Shown: in pieces, positions 28,793-37,084 of the stretch
Layout of the letters: the number at the start of each line of letters is the position of its first letter
How positions within the stretch are numbered: position 1 is the stretch's first letter
From: DATATB01 sp036268995
Lineage (GTDB): Bacteria; Planctomycetota; Planctomycetia; Pirellulales; PNKZ01
DNA: 54,553 nt
Assembly: GCA_036268995.1 (NCBI GenBank)
Contig: DATATB010000183.1
Coordinates: forward strand, 1 to 54,553
Reading direction: 5' to 3'
The notes under the pieces: generated by a model
Databases searched by the model: none
What the model was told of the DNA's origin: nothing
The model's input: only the letters and a program-made list of their open reading frames with translations
Position numbers and translations under genes: made by a program

Positions 28793-29797
28793 TTATGTTG
28801 ACTCGCCCGCTCCGTTGCGGGATGCGCTGCCGGTGGGGGAGCCCTTGAAAAGTTTGCGGCCGAGCTGCGGATGGAAATGCGTCCAGGCGCTCTCCACGTT
28901 CGGATCCTCGCGCATCTGCTGGGCGAAGTTGTGCAGCTTGGCGTCGAGATTGTCCAACTGGTGCAAGGCCACGGCCTCGAGCGTCATGGGCAGCTTGGGA
29001 CTGCCGTATTCGTATTGCCCGTGGTGGCTGACGATCATGTGCTTCAGCCGCAGCACGGTTTCCAGCGGCACCGATTCGCCCGACAGCCGCTCGGCCTCGG
29101 CCACCTTTTGTTCCAATATGCCGACGGCCATGACCACGTGGCCGATCAGCTGGCCTTCGTCGGTATAGCTGAAGCCGCGTTCGTAGCCCAACTCGCCGAT
29201 TTTGCCCATGTCATGCAGGAACGCGCCCATCAGCAGCAGATCGCGATCGACGGCCGGATAGCAGTCGATGATCCGCACGATGACTTCCATCAGGTTGACG
29301 ACGTGCTCCAGCAGGCCGCCGATGTAGGCGTGATGGTTTTTGATGCCGGCCGGGCAGCGGGCATAGCGGCGCATGAATTCTTCGTCGAGCAGGAAGCAGT
29401 CAGCCAGGTTGCGCAGGTGCGGATTGCCCATCGACCGCAAGATTTCGGTCATTCGCAAGGCCAGCCGATCGATATCCGCGGGCGTCAGCGGCATGAAGTC
29501 GCTGAAGTCGACTTCCTCGTGCCGGGCTTTGCAGATATTCGTGGCAATCAACTGCATCGCGCCCTGGAAGAGCTGCGTCGAGCCCTCGACCCGCACGAAA
29601 TCGCCGTCGTCGAAATTGCGGTATTCCGACTCGCTGGCGTTCCACATCCGGGCACTGATCGAGCCGGTGCGGTCGGAGAGTTCGACTTGCAAGTACAGGT
29701 TGCCGTTGCGGTTGGGACGCAATTGCTTCTGCTGGGCCAGGAACACCTGGTCGACCGATTCCTGGTGACTGAATTGATTGACAAAACGGCGGGGCAT
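28793..29797 (-). CDS. YhaM-family 3'-5' exoribonuclease (OB fold plus HD domain)
   Basis: A 334-residue protein. About residues 1-110 form an OB-fold nucleic-acid-binding domain (LYLQVELSDRTGSISARMW, FVRVEGSTQLFQG). From about 150 an HD domain holds HHAYIGGLLEHVVNLME and LLMGAFLHDMGKIGEL with the H-D pair. The order OB-HD and the length match YhaM-type 3'-5' exoribonucleases. The gene is followed by rnr after 19 bp, so two 3'-5' RNases of different folds would be made from one transcript. Confidence 0.88.
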   Translation of the reverse strand: MPRRFVNQFSHQESVDQVFLAQQKQLRPNRNGNLYLQVELSDRTGSISARMWNASESEYRNFDDGDFVRVEGSTQLFQGAMQLIATNICKARHEEVDFSDFMPLTPADIDRLALRMTEILRSMGNPHLRNLADCFLLDEEFMRRYARCPAGIKNHHAYIGGLLEHVVNLMEVIVRIIDCYPAVDRDLLLMGAFLHDMGKIGELGYERGFSYTDEGQLIGHVVMAVGILEQKVAEAERLSGESVPLETVLRLKHMIVSHHGQYEYGSPKLPMTLEAVALHQLDNLDAKLHNFAQQMREDPNVESAWTHFHPQLGRKLFKGSPTGSASRNGAGEST

Positions 29798-30085
29798 GCG
29801 GGCAGTATTTTCTAGCTGAGGGCGGATCGGGGCCGGCTGATTGAAAGCCGGCCAGCGATAGGAGTGGCAAAGCCGGAGCGTCTCGGCGCGGAATGAATGG
29901 AAACTAGCGTAGTCCGCTCTCGGCCGAGTTCACCAATCTTAGCCCACCAGCGCCGCCGCCCACAAGGGCCGGACCCCCCGGGGTTTCATTCCTCAAGCCA
30001 ACGGCGATAGAATGCCGCCGGGCCGGCGGCGGATGGTTTGCTGCCCGCGCTCTACTCTCAAGCCTATCAGCAGAAGGATGCTATT

Positions 30086-31825
30086 TTGCGCTGGAGCCAA
30101 ACGCTGATTCCGACCATGAAGGAAACGCCCGAAGGGGCCGAAATCCCCAGCCACGTGCTGATGTTGCGGGCCGGGCTCGTGGGACAACTCATGGCCGGCG
30201 CTTACACGTATCTGCCGCTCGGCCTGCGGGCCCTGCGCAAGGCCGAGGCCATTGTGCGCGAAGAAATGGACGCCGCCGGCGCCGTCGAAGTGCATATGCC
30301 GGCGCTGACGCCGATTAGCCTGTGGGAACGGACCGGGCGGGTCGAGGCTTTTGGCAACGTGCTGATCAACTTTAAGGTGCGGCGGCAGAATAAGCTCGTC
30401 CACATGGCCTTGGGCCCCACTCACGAGGAAGTGATCACGGACCTCGTGGCCCGGCATATCTCCAGCTACCGCCAGTTGCCGATCACGCTGTATCAGATCC
30501 AGACCAAGTTCCGCAACGAAGAGCGGCCCCGCTTCGGCGTGCTGCGCACCAGCGAATTCCTGATGAAGGACGCCTACAGCTTCGATGCTTCGGTCGAAGG
30601 GCTCAACGCCAGCTACGAAAAGATGTACAAGGCCTACTGCCGCATTTTCGACCGCTGCGGGCTGGACTACCTGGCCGTCGAGGCCGAAAGCGGCCCGATC
30701 GGCGGAGACGCCAGCCATGAGTTCATGGTGCTGGCCGACAATGGCGAAGACTCGGTCGTACACTGCGCCAAGTGTGGCTATGCGGCCAATATGGAACGGG
30801 CCGACGTCGGCCAGCGGACCATTGCCGCGCCGCCCGACGTGGGAGCCGCGCTGGCCAAGGTCGATACGCCGCAGTTGGGCAGCATCGACGCCGTGAGCAA
30901 GCTGCTAGGCTGCCGGCCGGACGAAATGCTCAAGACGTTGATCTATGTGGCCGATGGCCAGCCGGTGGCCGTGCTCGTCCGCGGCGATCACGAAGCCAAC
31001 GAAGGCAAAGTTCGCCGCGCGCTGGGCGCCGGCAAGCTCGAGATGGCCCCGCCCGAAGTGGTCGAGAACGCCACCGGAGCGCCACTGGGCTTTGCCGGGC
31101 CGATCGGCTTGAAGATCCCAATCTGGGCCGATCACGATGTGGCCGGCATGCCTCAGGCCGTGGTCGGGGCCAATGAAGCCGACAAGCATTACACGGGCGC
31201 CCGGCTGGCCCGCGATTTTCAAGTCAATCATTTCGCCGACTTGCGCAATGCCACGGCCGGCGATCCTTGTCCTCGCTGCGGCCAGCCGCTAGAGGTGCGG
31301 CATGCGATCGAGATCGGTCACGTGTTCAAGCTGGGCACGAAGTACTCCGAGGCGCTCGATGCCCGCTTCTCGGATGCCAAAGAGCAGCAGCATGCGGTCA
31401 TCATGGGCTGCTACGGTATCGGCATCAATCGCATCATCGCCGCGCTGATCGAAACGCAAAACGACGAGAACGGCATCCTCTGGCCCATGAGCCTGGCGCC
31501 CTACGAAGTCGTGCTTTCGCCCTTGAACGCGAAAGATGCGGAAGTCTTGGCCGCGACCGAAAAACTCTATGCCGAGCTGCTCGAAGCCGACGTCGAAGTG
31601 CTGCTCGACGACCGCGATCAGCGGCCAGGCGTCAAGTTCAAGGATGCCGACCTGGTCGGCATTCCCTTGCGCATCGTGATCGGCGGCCGCGGTCTGAAAG
31701 AGGGCCAGCTCGAAGTCAAATGGCGCAGCAAGTCCGAGCCCACGATGATCCCGCTGGAAGGCGCCGCGGTCGCCATTGCCGACATGGTGCAGGAGGAGCG
31801 GAACTTGGGACACGCACACACCTGA
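30086..31825 (+). CDS. proS: prolyl-tRNA synthetase, editing-domain type
   Basis: A 579-residue class II aminoacyl-tRNA synthetase. The TTG at 30086 was chosen because AGAAGGA lies 9 nt upstream and the protein then begins with RWSQTLIPT, the usual ProRS N-terminus; the frame from TTG 30038 would add 16 residues. Motif 2 region RNEERPRFGVLRTSEFLMKDAYSF and motif 3 region near GCYGIGINRIIAALIE are visible. A central insertion (about residues 220-400) is the YbaK-type editing domain (LLGCRPDEMLKTLIYVADGQPVAVLVRGDHEANE). It charges tRNA-Pro and removes mischarged Ala. A heptanucleotide hairpin follows directly. Confidence 0.96.
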   Translation: MRWSQTLIPTMKETPEGAEIPSHVLMLRAGLVGQLMAGAYTYLPLGLRALRKAEAIVREEMDAAGAVEVHMPALTPISLWERTGRVEAFGNVLINFKVRRQNKLVHMALGPTHEEVITDLVARHISSYRQLPITLYQIQTKFRNEERPRFGVLRTSEFLMKDAYSFDASVEGLNASYEKMYKAYCRIFDRCGLDYLAVEAESGPIGGDASHEFMVLADNGEDSVVHCAKCGYAANMERADVGQRTIAAPPDVGAALAKVDTPQLGSIDAVSKLLGCRPDEMLKTLIYVADGQPVAVLVRGDHEANEGKVRRALGAGKLEMAPPEVVENATGAPLGFAGPIGLKIPIWADHDVAGMPQAVVGANEADKHYTGARLARDFQVNHFADLRNATAGDPCPRCGQPLEVRHAIEIGHVFKLGTKYSEALDARFSDAKEQQHAVIMGCYGIGINRIIAALIETQNDENGILWPMSLAPYEVVLSPLNAKDAEVLAATEKLYAELLEADVEVLLDDRDQRPGVKFKDADLVGIPLRIVIGGRGLKEGQLEVKWRSKSEPTMIPLEGAAVAIADMVQEERNLGHAHT

Positions 31826-31830
31826 GAAGG

Positions 31831-31942
31831 AGTGGAAAGTGGAAAGTGAAAAGTGAAAAGTGGAATGCCATGACCCACGGAGACGGTTGCCGTAACGCAG
31901 TCGTCGTCACTTTCCACTTTTCACTGTTCACTTTTCACTTCC
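31831..31942. repeat. heptanucleotide arrays as facing arms, long hairpin
   Basis: Left arm 31831-31866 runs AGTGGAA, AGTGGAA, AGTGAAA, AGTGAAA in 7-bp register. Right arm 31908-31942 runs CACTTTC, CACTTTT, CACTGTT, CACTTTT, CACTTCC. They are near-perfect complements over about 30 bp around a 41-nt loop. The structure lies between proS and the DUF4416 gene and ends 4 bp before the latter's ATG. Confidence 0.9.
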
Positions 31943-31946
31943 CCCC

Positions 31947-32477
31947 ATGCTCTCCTCTCCCGCCATCCGCCTGCTGGCCGTCATCACGCGGCACCCGGCG
32001 GCGCTGGAGTGGTCGATTGAGCGGGCCGTGGGCCAGTGGGGGCCGGTCGCTTTGCAGAGCGAGCCGTTCGCCTTTACGGAGACCGACTACTACCAGCCGA
32101 CGATGGGCGCGGGGCTGACGAAGACGTTCCTGGCGTTCGAGCAGCCGGCCGATCCGGGCGACGTCGGCCGCTGGAAGCACGAGACCGGCGGTTGGGAGCG
32201 CGAATATGCCCAACTGGCAAGCCACGCCGAGCCCCGGCCGTTGAACCTCGACCCGGGCTACATCACTCTGGCCAAACTCGTGCTGGCCAGCACCAAGGAC
32301 CATGCCCATCGCATCTATCTGGGCGATGGCATGTTTGCCGAGGTGACGCTGTATTTCAAAGGCGGGCAGTGGCTCCCTCGGGAATGGACGTTTCCCGACT
32401 ACCGCCGCGACGACTATCACCGGTTCTTCTTGCAGGTGCGGCAGCGGCTGCGGGGGGGCAAAGCCGGGTTGCCTTAA
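31947..32477 (+). CDS. DUF4416-family protein
   Basis: A 176-residue cytoplasmic-looking protein starting at ATG 31947, directly after a long hairpin and with no ribosome-binding site. AFTETDYYQPTMGAGLTKTFLAFE and LNLDPGYITLAKLVLASTKDHAHRIYLGDGMFAEVTL are the characteristic blocks of DUF4416, and PREWTFPDYRRDDY closes the family. Function is unknown. The preceding proS gene is on the same strand, and the hairpin could either end that transcript or be read through. Confidence 0.88.
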   Translation: MLSSPAIRLLAVITRHPAALEWSIERAVGQWGPVALQSEPFAFTETDYYQPTMGAGLTKTFLAFEQPADPGDVGRWKHETGGWEREYAQLASHAEPRPLNLDPGYITLAKLVLASTKDHAHRIYLGDGMFAEVTLYFKGGQWLPREWTFPDYRRDDYHRFFLQVRQRLRGGKAGLP

Positions 32478-32564
32478 ACGCCCATTTTATCGACAATCCG
32501 GCGGTCGCCAGCGTGCCCATGCCCGCGGCAAGCACTTCGAATTTACTTGCGCAGGAGCCGCCCT

Positions 32565-34451
32565 TTGTTTTTGCACCCTCGGTTCGTGTTCTGCGCGTTG
32601 CCGCTGCTGGCGATCAGTATCGTCATGCCGGGATGCTCGCCCGCCAAAACGGCTCCGGCCGAGTCCGAGCAAGCGCAATCACCGCCGGCTGCTGAAGCTC
32701 CTGCCGCCGCCGCTCCTGCTGCCGACACGCCTACTGCCTCGATCCCTGCGCCGGCTCCCCCGGCTGAAGAACCCGAGCCGGCAGCACCGCCTGCCGACAA
32801 ACTGTTGGCCGCCGCGAAGCCGGCTGTGACTGAAGCGCCTGCGGCCAAGCCGGTAACCGCGAAACCGACCACCGTGCAACCGGTCGCCGAAGAGCCGGCC
32901 GCCGGGAAACCGGCGACTGAGAAGCCAGTCGCAGATCAGCCGGTCACGGCGAAGCCGACAACCGTCACGCCGGTTGCGGAAAAACCGGCGAACGATTCGC
33001 TGCCCCAACTGGCCGCTGCTCCGAGCCACAAGCCGGCCGGTGAAAAATCAAAGAAGCCGAAGAAGGATCCGGTGAAGGACAACGGCCCGATCTTCGAAGG
33101 CTGGGCCAAGCCGCAGGCCACGATCATTATCACCGGCGAAATGGCCGGCTACGTCGAACCGTGCGGCTGCGCGGGCCTGGAAAATCAGAAGGGAGGACTG
33201 AGCCGCCGCGATTCGCTCGTCAAGCAACTCGCCGCTCAAGGCTGGCCGCTGGTGACCACTGATCTGGGCGGGCTCGTGAATCGGCAAGGCACGCAGGCCG
33301 AGCTGAAGTTTCAGATGGCTGTCGACGCGCTACGGGCCATGAATTACTCGCTGGTCGGCTTGGGTCCGGACGATCTGCGCTTGGGAGCCGGCATTTTGCT
33401 CTCGGCCACGACCGAGCCGGACGGCAAGCCGAATCGTTTTGCGCCGGCCAATGTCGGCCTGTTCGAATTGGATCTCGATTCGCCCGACCGCTTTCGCGTG
33501 GTCGAGAGCGGTGGGCGTAAGATCGGGCTCGTCGCGGTGCTGAGCGAGTTTTATCAGAAGCAAGTGGCCAGCGACGATGTGAAGTTCGCCGATCCGGTCG
33601 CGGCGCTGGAGAAGATTGTGCCGAAGCTGGCTTCAGCAGCCGACGTGCGGATCCTGCTGGCCTATGCCCCGCCGGCAGAGAGCGTGCAGCTTGCCCGGCG
33701 TTTTCCGCAGTTTGACGTGGTGGTGACGGCCGGCGGAGCCGATCAGCCGCCGCGCGAGCCGCGCCGCATCGAGCATGGCGCGATGCTGATCGAGCTGGGG
33801 CACAAAGGCATGTACGCGATCGCGCTGGGGCTTTATCCCGATGCCAAACATCCCATCCGCTATCAGCGCGTGCCGCTCGATTCGCGATTCCCCGACGCGC
33901 CGGAGATGAAGGCCCTGATGGTTGCGTACCAGCAACAGCTTCGCACGTTGGGTTGGGACGGGCTGGGCTTGCGGCCCACGCTCAATCCGCGCGGCACCAA
34001 CGCTGACGATCCGGCCGGGCACTTCGTCGGTTCCGAGGCTTGCGGCCGTTGCCATAAGACGGCCTTCGACATTTGGCGGAACACGCCGCATGCCGAGGCG
34101 ACCGACACGCTGGCGAAGCTGAATCCGCCGCGGCACTTCGATCCCGAATGCGTGAGCTGCCACGTGACCGGCTGGAAGCCGCAGGAGTTTGTGCCCTTTC
34201 AGACCGGCTATGCGAGTGTCGAAACCACGCCGCAGTTAAAAGGCAACGGCTGCGAGAATTGTCACGGCCCGGGCGGCGGCCACGTGAGCGCCGAGGCGGG
34301 TCAGGATCTCTCGCTGCGCAGCAAACAGCGCAAGGTGATGCGCGTGGTTGCCGACGATCAGTCGTGCCTCAAATGCCACGATCTGGACAACAGTCCCGAG
34401 TTCGACTTTTCCACTTATTGGCCCCAGGTGGAACATAAGGGAAAAGATTAG
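32565..34451 (+). CDS. lipoprotein with degenerate phosphoesterase-like domain and tetraheme cytochrome domain
   Basis: A 628-residue protein. The TTG at 32565 has AGGAG 7 nt upstream and yields a lipoprotein signal with lipobox MPGC; a TTG at 32547 is the alternative. A Pro/Ala/Lys-rich linker follows to about residue 170, with two long direct repeats (VTAKPTTVQPVAE / VTAKPTTVTPVAE). The next domain resembles the 5'-nucleotidase-type phosphoesterases, with EPCGCAGLENQKGGLSRR, but the DxH and GNHE metal motifs are replaced (ITGEMAG, LGPDDLRLG). The C-terminus from about 475 has four CxxCH sites (CGRCH, CVSCH, CENCH, CLKCH), as in cytochrome c554-like proteins. Electron transfer at the outer face of a membrane is the likely role. 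Confidence 0.8.
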   Translation: MFLHPRFVFCALPLLAISIVMPGCSPAKTAPAESEQAQSPPAAEAPAAAAPAADTPTASIPAPAPPAEEPEPAAPPADKLLAAAKPAVTEAPAAKPVTAKPTTVQPVAEEPAAGKPATEKPVADQPVTAKPTTVTPVAEKPANDSLPQLAAAPSHKPAGEKSKKPKKDPVKDNGPIFEGWAKPQATIIITGEMAGYVEPCGCAGLENQKGGLSRRDSLVKQLAAQGWPLVTTDLGGLVNRQGTQAELKFQMAVDALRAMNYSLVGLGPDDLRLGAGILLSATTEPDGKPNRFAPANVGLFELDLDSPDRFRVVESGGRKIGLVAVLSEFYQKQVASDDVKFADPVAALEKIVPKLASAADVRILLAYAPPAESVQLARRFPQFDVVVTAGGADQPPREPRRIEHGAMLIELGHKGMYAIALGLYPDAKHPIRYQRVPLDSRFPDAPEMKALMVAYQQQLRTLGWDGLGLRPTLNPRGTNADDPAGHFVGSEACGRCHKTAFDIWRNTPHAEATDTLAKLNPPRHFDPECVSCHVTGWKPQEFVPFQTGYASVETTPQLKGNGCENCHGPGGGHVSAEAGQDLSLRSKQRKVMRVVADDQSCLKCHDLDNSPEFDFSTYWPQVEHKGKD

Positions 34452-34771
34452 TCGGCCGTCAATGCACGCAGATCGCTTTCCGTAGCCCAGGCATTCATGC
34501 CTGGGGTCGCGGGGCGTCGCGAACATTATGCAATGCTGCCCCTTCAGGGGCTAAAGCCCGGCTGTACGGATTCGAATGGCTGCCGGATTCCCAGGCGTGA
34601 ACGCCTGGGCTACGGAAACGAGGGGAGTTGCGGTTGGCACCTGCCTGTCCGGCATCGGCCAAAACCGTTGACTTCCAACCGGAGAAAGTCGATCATCATA
34701 CTGGCGGCCTGGATATTGCCGCCGTCCCGCCGATCTTGCCTGCCTGCCGTCAGAACGAGCTGAGGTCTCCC
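34452..34771. repeat. spacer with nested palindromes
   Basis: No gene is seen. CCGTAGCCCAGGCATTCATG at 34480 faces CGTGAACGCCTGGGCTACGG ending at 34615. Each side is also a hairpin by itself (CCCAGGC...GCCTGGG). A CCCCTTCAGGGGCTAAAGCC unit lies between. This class of repeat also occurs at 54255-54420. Confidence 0.75.
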
Positions 34772-36190
34772 ATGAACTTGGGTTCCCGATCGTGCAGTGG
34801 TCCGCTCACGAGGCGGACGGCCTTGAAGCTCGGCACGCTGGGAGCGGGCGGCCTGGGGCTGGGCGACATCTGGCGGCTGCAATCGCAAGCCGCCGTCAGC
34901 GGTTCGATCCGCGACCGGTCGGTGATCTTCGCCTGGATGCCGGGCGGCCCGCCGCACATGGAGATGTACGATCTCAAGCCCGACGCGCCCAGCGAGTATC
35001 GCGGCGACTTCAAGCCGATCGATACCACGGTGCCGGGCCTGCAAGTCGGCGAGCTGCTGCCGCTCCAAGCCAAGCTTGCCAAACGCTTCAACGTCGTGCG
35101 GTCGATCGCGCATCACTTTGCCGATCACGGCGGCGGCCACAAGCGCTTCATGACCGGCCGCGATCCCAAGGAGCCGACCGGCTTTGTCAACGATTATCCG
35201 GCCCTGCCTTCGATGATCGCCAGGCTCGCCGGTGAGCGCCACCGCGGGATGCCGAACTATGTCTGCGGCACCGATGCCGGCCGGAGCGGGATCGACGTGT
35301 TCTCCTTCGGCAGCGCGTACCTGGGCCCGTCGGCCCATCCGTTTATGGTGGTCGGCACGCCGGGCAGCAAAGATTTTCAACTGCCGAGCCTGGCACCGCT
35401 GCCGGGGCTCGACGGGCGCATGCAAGACCGCGTGGCGCTGATGCAGCATTTCGACCGCATGCGCCGCAGTCTCGATTCCAGCGGCACGCTGGCCGCCATG
35501 GACGAGTTCAACCGCAAAGCCCTGGACATGATCAGCAGCGACAACGCCCGGCGTGCGTTCGACCTGTCGTTGGAAAGCGAGCAGCTTCGCGACCGCTACG
35601 GCCGCAACGCCTACGGCCAGCGGCTGCTGATGGCCCGGCGCCTGGTCGAGGCCGGCTGCACGTTTGTCACGGCCGTGATCGAGCATCCGCAGCCGGGCAA
35701 TACGCCAAAATACGGCTGCTACAACTGGGATTCGCACGCCGTCAATTGCCACATGTTCGACGATGCCCGCTGGCGCCAGCCGCTGTACGACCAGGCGATC
35801 ACGGCGTTGATCGAAGACATTTACAGCCGCGGGCTCGACCGCCGCGTGCTGCTGGTCGTGACCGGCGAATTCGGACGCACGCCGCGCATCAACTATCAGA
35901 AGGGAACCCAGACCGGCATCATGCAGCCGGGCCGCGACCATTGGTGCAATGCCATGTCGCTGATCGTTTCCGGCGGCGGCATGCGCACCGGCCAGGTGAT
36001 CGGCGCGACCAACGCCAAGGGCGAGCATCCCATCGAGCGGCCGATGACGCCCAACGACCTATGGGCCACGGTGCTCAGCTTCCTGGGCATCGATTCCAGC
36101 CACGCCTTCCCCGATCACGCCGGCCGCCCCATGCCCATCCTCTCCGACGGCAAGCCCATCCCCGAGCTACTGCCGGCGGCAGTGGCTTGA
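34772..36190 (+). CDS. DUF1501-family secreted protein
   Basis: A 472-residue protein starting at ATG 34772 with GAGG upstream. The N-terminus LTRRTALKLGTLGAGGLGLGDIW is a Tat-type signal (RR, then a glycine-rich hydrophobic stretch). DUF1501 hallmarks are PGGPPHMEMYDLKPDAP, HGGGHKRFMTGRDP, VVTGEFGRTPRIN and RDHWCNAMSLI. DUF1501 belongs to the alkaline-phosphatase-like fold and is very abundant in planctomycetes, usually next to cytochrome-bearing DUF1549/DUF1553 proteins; here the tetraheme lipoprotein precedes it. The reaction is unknown. The last 59 bp, including the stop, are repeated at 36995-37058 (see the direct-repeat entries). Confidence 0.9.
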   Translation: MNLGSRSCSGPLTRRTALKLGTLGAGGLGLGDIWRLQSQAAVSGSIRDRSVIFAWMPGGPPHMEMYDLKPDAPSEYRGDFKPIDTTVPGLQVGELLPLQAKLAKRFNVVRSIAHHFADHGGGHKRFMTGRDPKEPTGFVNDYPALPSMIARLAGERHRGMPNYVCGTDAGRSGIDVFSFGSAYLGPSAHPFMVVGTPGSKDFQLPSLAPLPGLDGRMQDRVALMQHFDRMRRSLDSSGTLAAMDEFNRKALDMISSDNARRAFDLSLESEQLRDRYGRNAYGQRLLMARRLVEAGCTFVTAVIEHPQPGNTPKYGCYNWDSHAVNCHMFDDARWRQPLYDQAITALIEDIYSRGLDRRVLLVVTGEFGRTPRINYQKGTQTGIMQPGRDHWCNAMSLIVSGGGMRTGQVIGATNAKGEHPIERPMTPNDLWATVLSFLGIDSSHAFPDHAGRPMPILSDGKPIPELLPAAVA

Positions 36191-36195
36191 GCGGC
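36132..36195 (+). repeat. 64-bp direct repeat, copy attached to DUF1501 3' end
   Basis: This is the last 59 bp of the DUF1501 gene plus 5 bp. It matches 36995-37058 at 61 of 64 positions, offset 863 bp, with no gaps. In the host frame the differences are one synonymous (CCC/CCA), one Ala/Thr and one after the stop. Confidence 0.95.
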
Positions 36196-36243
36196 TGCTA
36201 GACGGCCGGGGGCAAAGTTTATCGGTTCCAGCCGCCGGTACGG

Positions 36244-36249
36244 TATAAT
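36244..36249 (+). promoter_or_regulatory. consensus -10 just before the antitoxin-like gene
   Basis: TATAAT at 36244-36249 lies 6 nt before the ATG at 36256, so the transcript would start at the start codon. The -35 region is weak (TTATCG at 36219 with a 19-bp spacer). Confidence 0.5.
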
Positions 36250-36255
36250 TCGGGC

Positions 36256-36543
36256 ATGGAAACCAAACTCTCCAGCAGCGTCGCAGATCTTTCCGAAGAC
36301 CAGCGGAAGCTACTCGAGTCGCTCATTGGGCAGCCGCTGGGCGCCGACGAAGTGGTCTATTGGGTCGTGATGCGCCCCGGGCGCACCCCGACGACAGCCG
36401 ACAAGGCGCGCGCCCTCGCTGGCATGCAAGAGCTTTTTGCAAAAGCCGACCGGCACTTCCAAGAGCAGGGGACAACCGCCGAAGAATTTGACGCGGCCGT
36501 CGACGAGGCGGTGCGGCACGTTCGTTCGCAGCCCGACGCATGA
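36256..36543 (+). CDS. antitoxin-like protein partner of PIN toxin
   Basis: A 95-residue acidic protein starting at ATG 36256. No DNA-binding fold is recognised. It is followed by the PIN-domain gene with a 4-bp ATGA overlap (36540-36543), the usual coupling of toxin-antitoxin pairs. Its short length and position make antitoxin the best reading, but the function is inferred from context only. The pair lies between two copies of the DUF1501 gene's 3' end. Confidence 0.7.
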   Translation: METKLSSSVADLSEDQRKLLESLIGQPLGADEVVYWVVMRPGRTPTTADKARALAGMQELFAKADRHFQEQGTTAEEFDAAVDEAVRHVRSQPDA

Positions 36544-36983
36544 GGGTCGTGCTCGACACGAATCTGATCGTGCGTGCAGCCGGCGACCGGCCGGGGTTAG
36601 GACGCGACTTGCTTGTGTTGGCGCTCGGCCCGCGACATACGCTGGTCTTGTCTCATTCGCTCTATGCCGAAGTCGAAAAGGTTCTCCACTATCCGCGGAT
36701 GCGCGCATTGCACGGGTGGAATGACGCGGAGATTCGCCGCTTCCTGGACTTGCTTGCCGTCGGCTCCGAACAGGTGACAGTGTTCGGCTACCACATCGGC
36801 CCGCTCGTGGGGCTCGATCCAACGGATGACATGGTGCTGCTCACCGCGACCGCAGGCCGCGCGGACGTATTGGGAACCAACAACCAACATTTCTTCGCCC
36901 CCGGCGTGGTGCGATTTGCGGGCGCCCACGGCGTGCGGATCCTCCGCGATGTCGACTTGATCTCGGAGCTGCGCGGGGTGTAA
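36540..36983 (+). CDS. PIN-domain toxin (VapC-like, COG1569 type)
   Basis: A 147-residue PIN-domain protein. The N-terminal VVLDTNLIVRAA holds Asp6, the first metal ligand; further acidic residues lie in LSHSLYAEVEKVLHYPRM (Glu) and GLDPTDDMVLLTATAGRADVLGTNN (Asp pair). PIN toxins are RNases that cut tRNA or rRNA. The start codon overlaps the stop of the antitoxin-like gene (ATGA). A second antitoxin gene follows about 100 bp downstream, past a repeat copy. Confidence 0.88.
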   Translation: MRVVLDTNLIVRAAGDRPGLGRDLLVLALGPRHTLVLSHSLYAEVEKVLHYPRMRALHGWNDAEIRRFLDLLAVGSEQVTVFGYHIGPLVGLDPTDDMVLLTATAGRADVLGTNNQHFFAPGVVRFAGAHGVRILRDVDLISELRGV

Positions 36984-36994
36984 CGAGCGTGGAG

Positions 36995-37058
36995 TGCCAA
37001 TCCTCTCCGACGGCAAGCCCATCCCCGAGCTACTGCCGACGGCAGTGGCTTGAGCCGC
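36995..37058 (+). repeat. 64-bp direct repeat, detached copy of DUF1501 3' end
   Basis: Matches 36132-36195 at 61 of 64 positions and includes the stop codon of that gene, still in frame. It lies 12 bp after the PIN toxin stop, so the toxin-antitoxin pair is bracketed by the two copies. Confidence 0.95.
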
Positions 37059-37084
37059 AATCGCGAGAATGTAGAGGTTGAATC

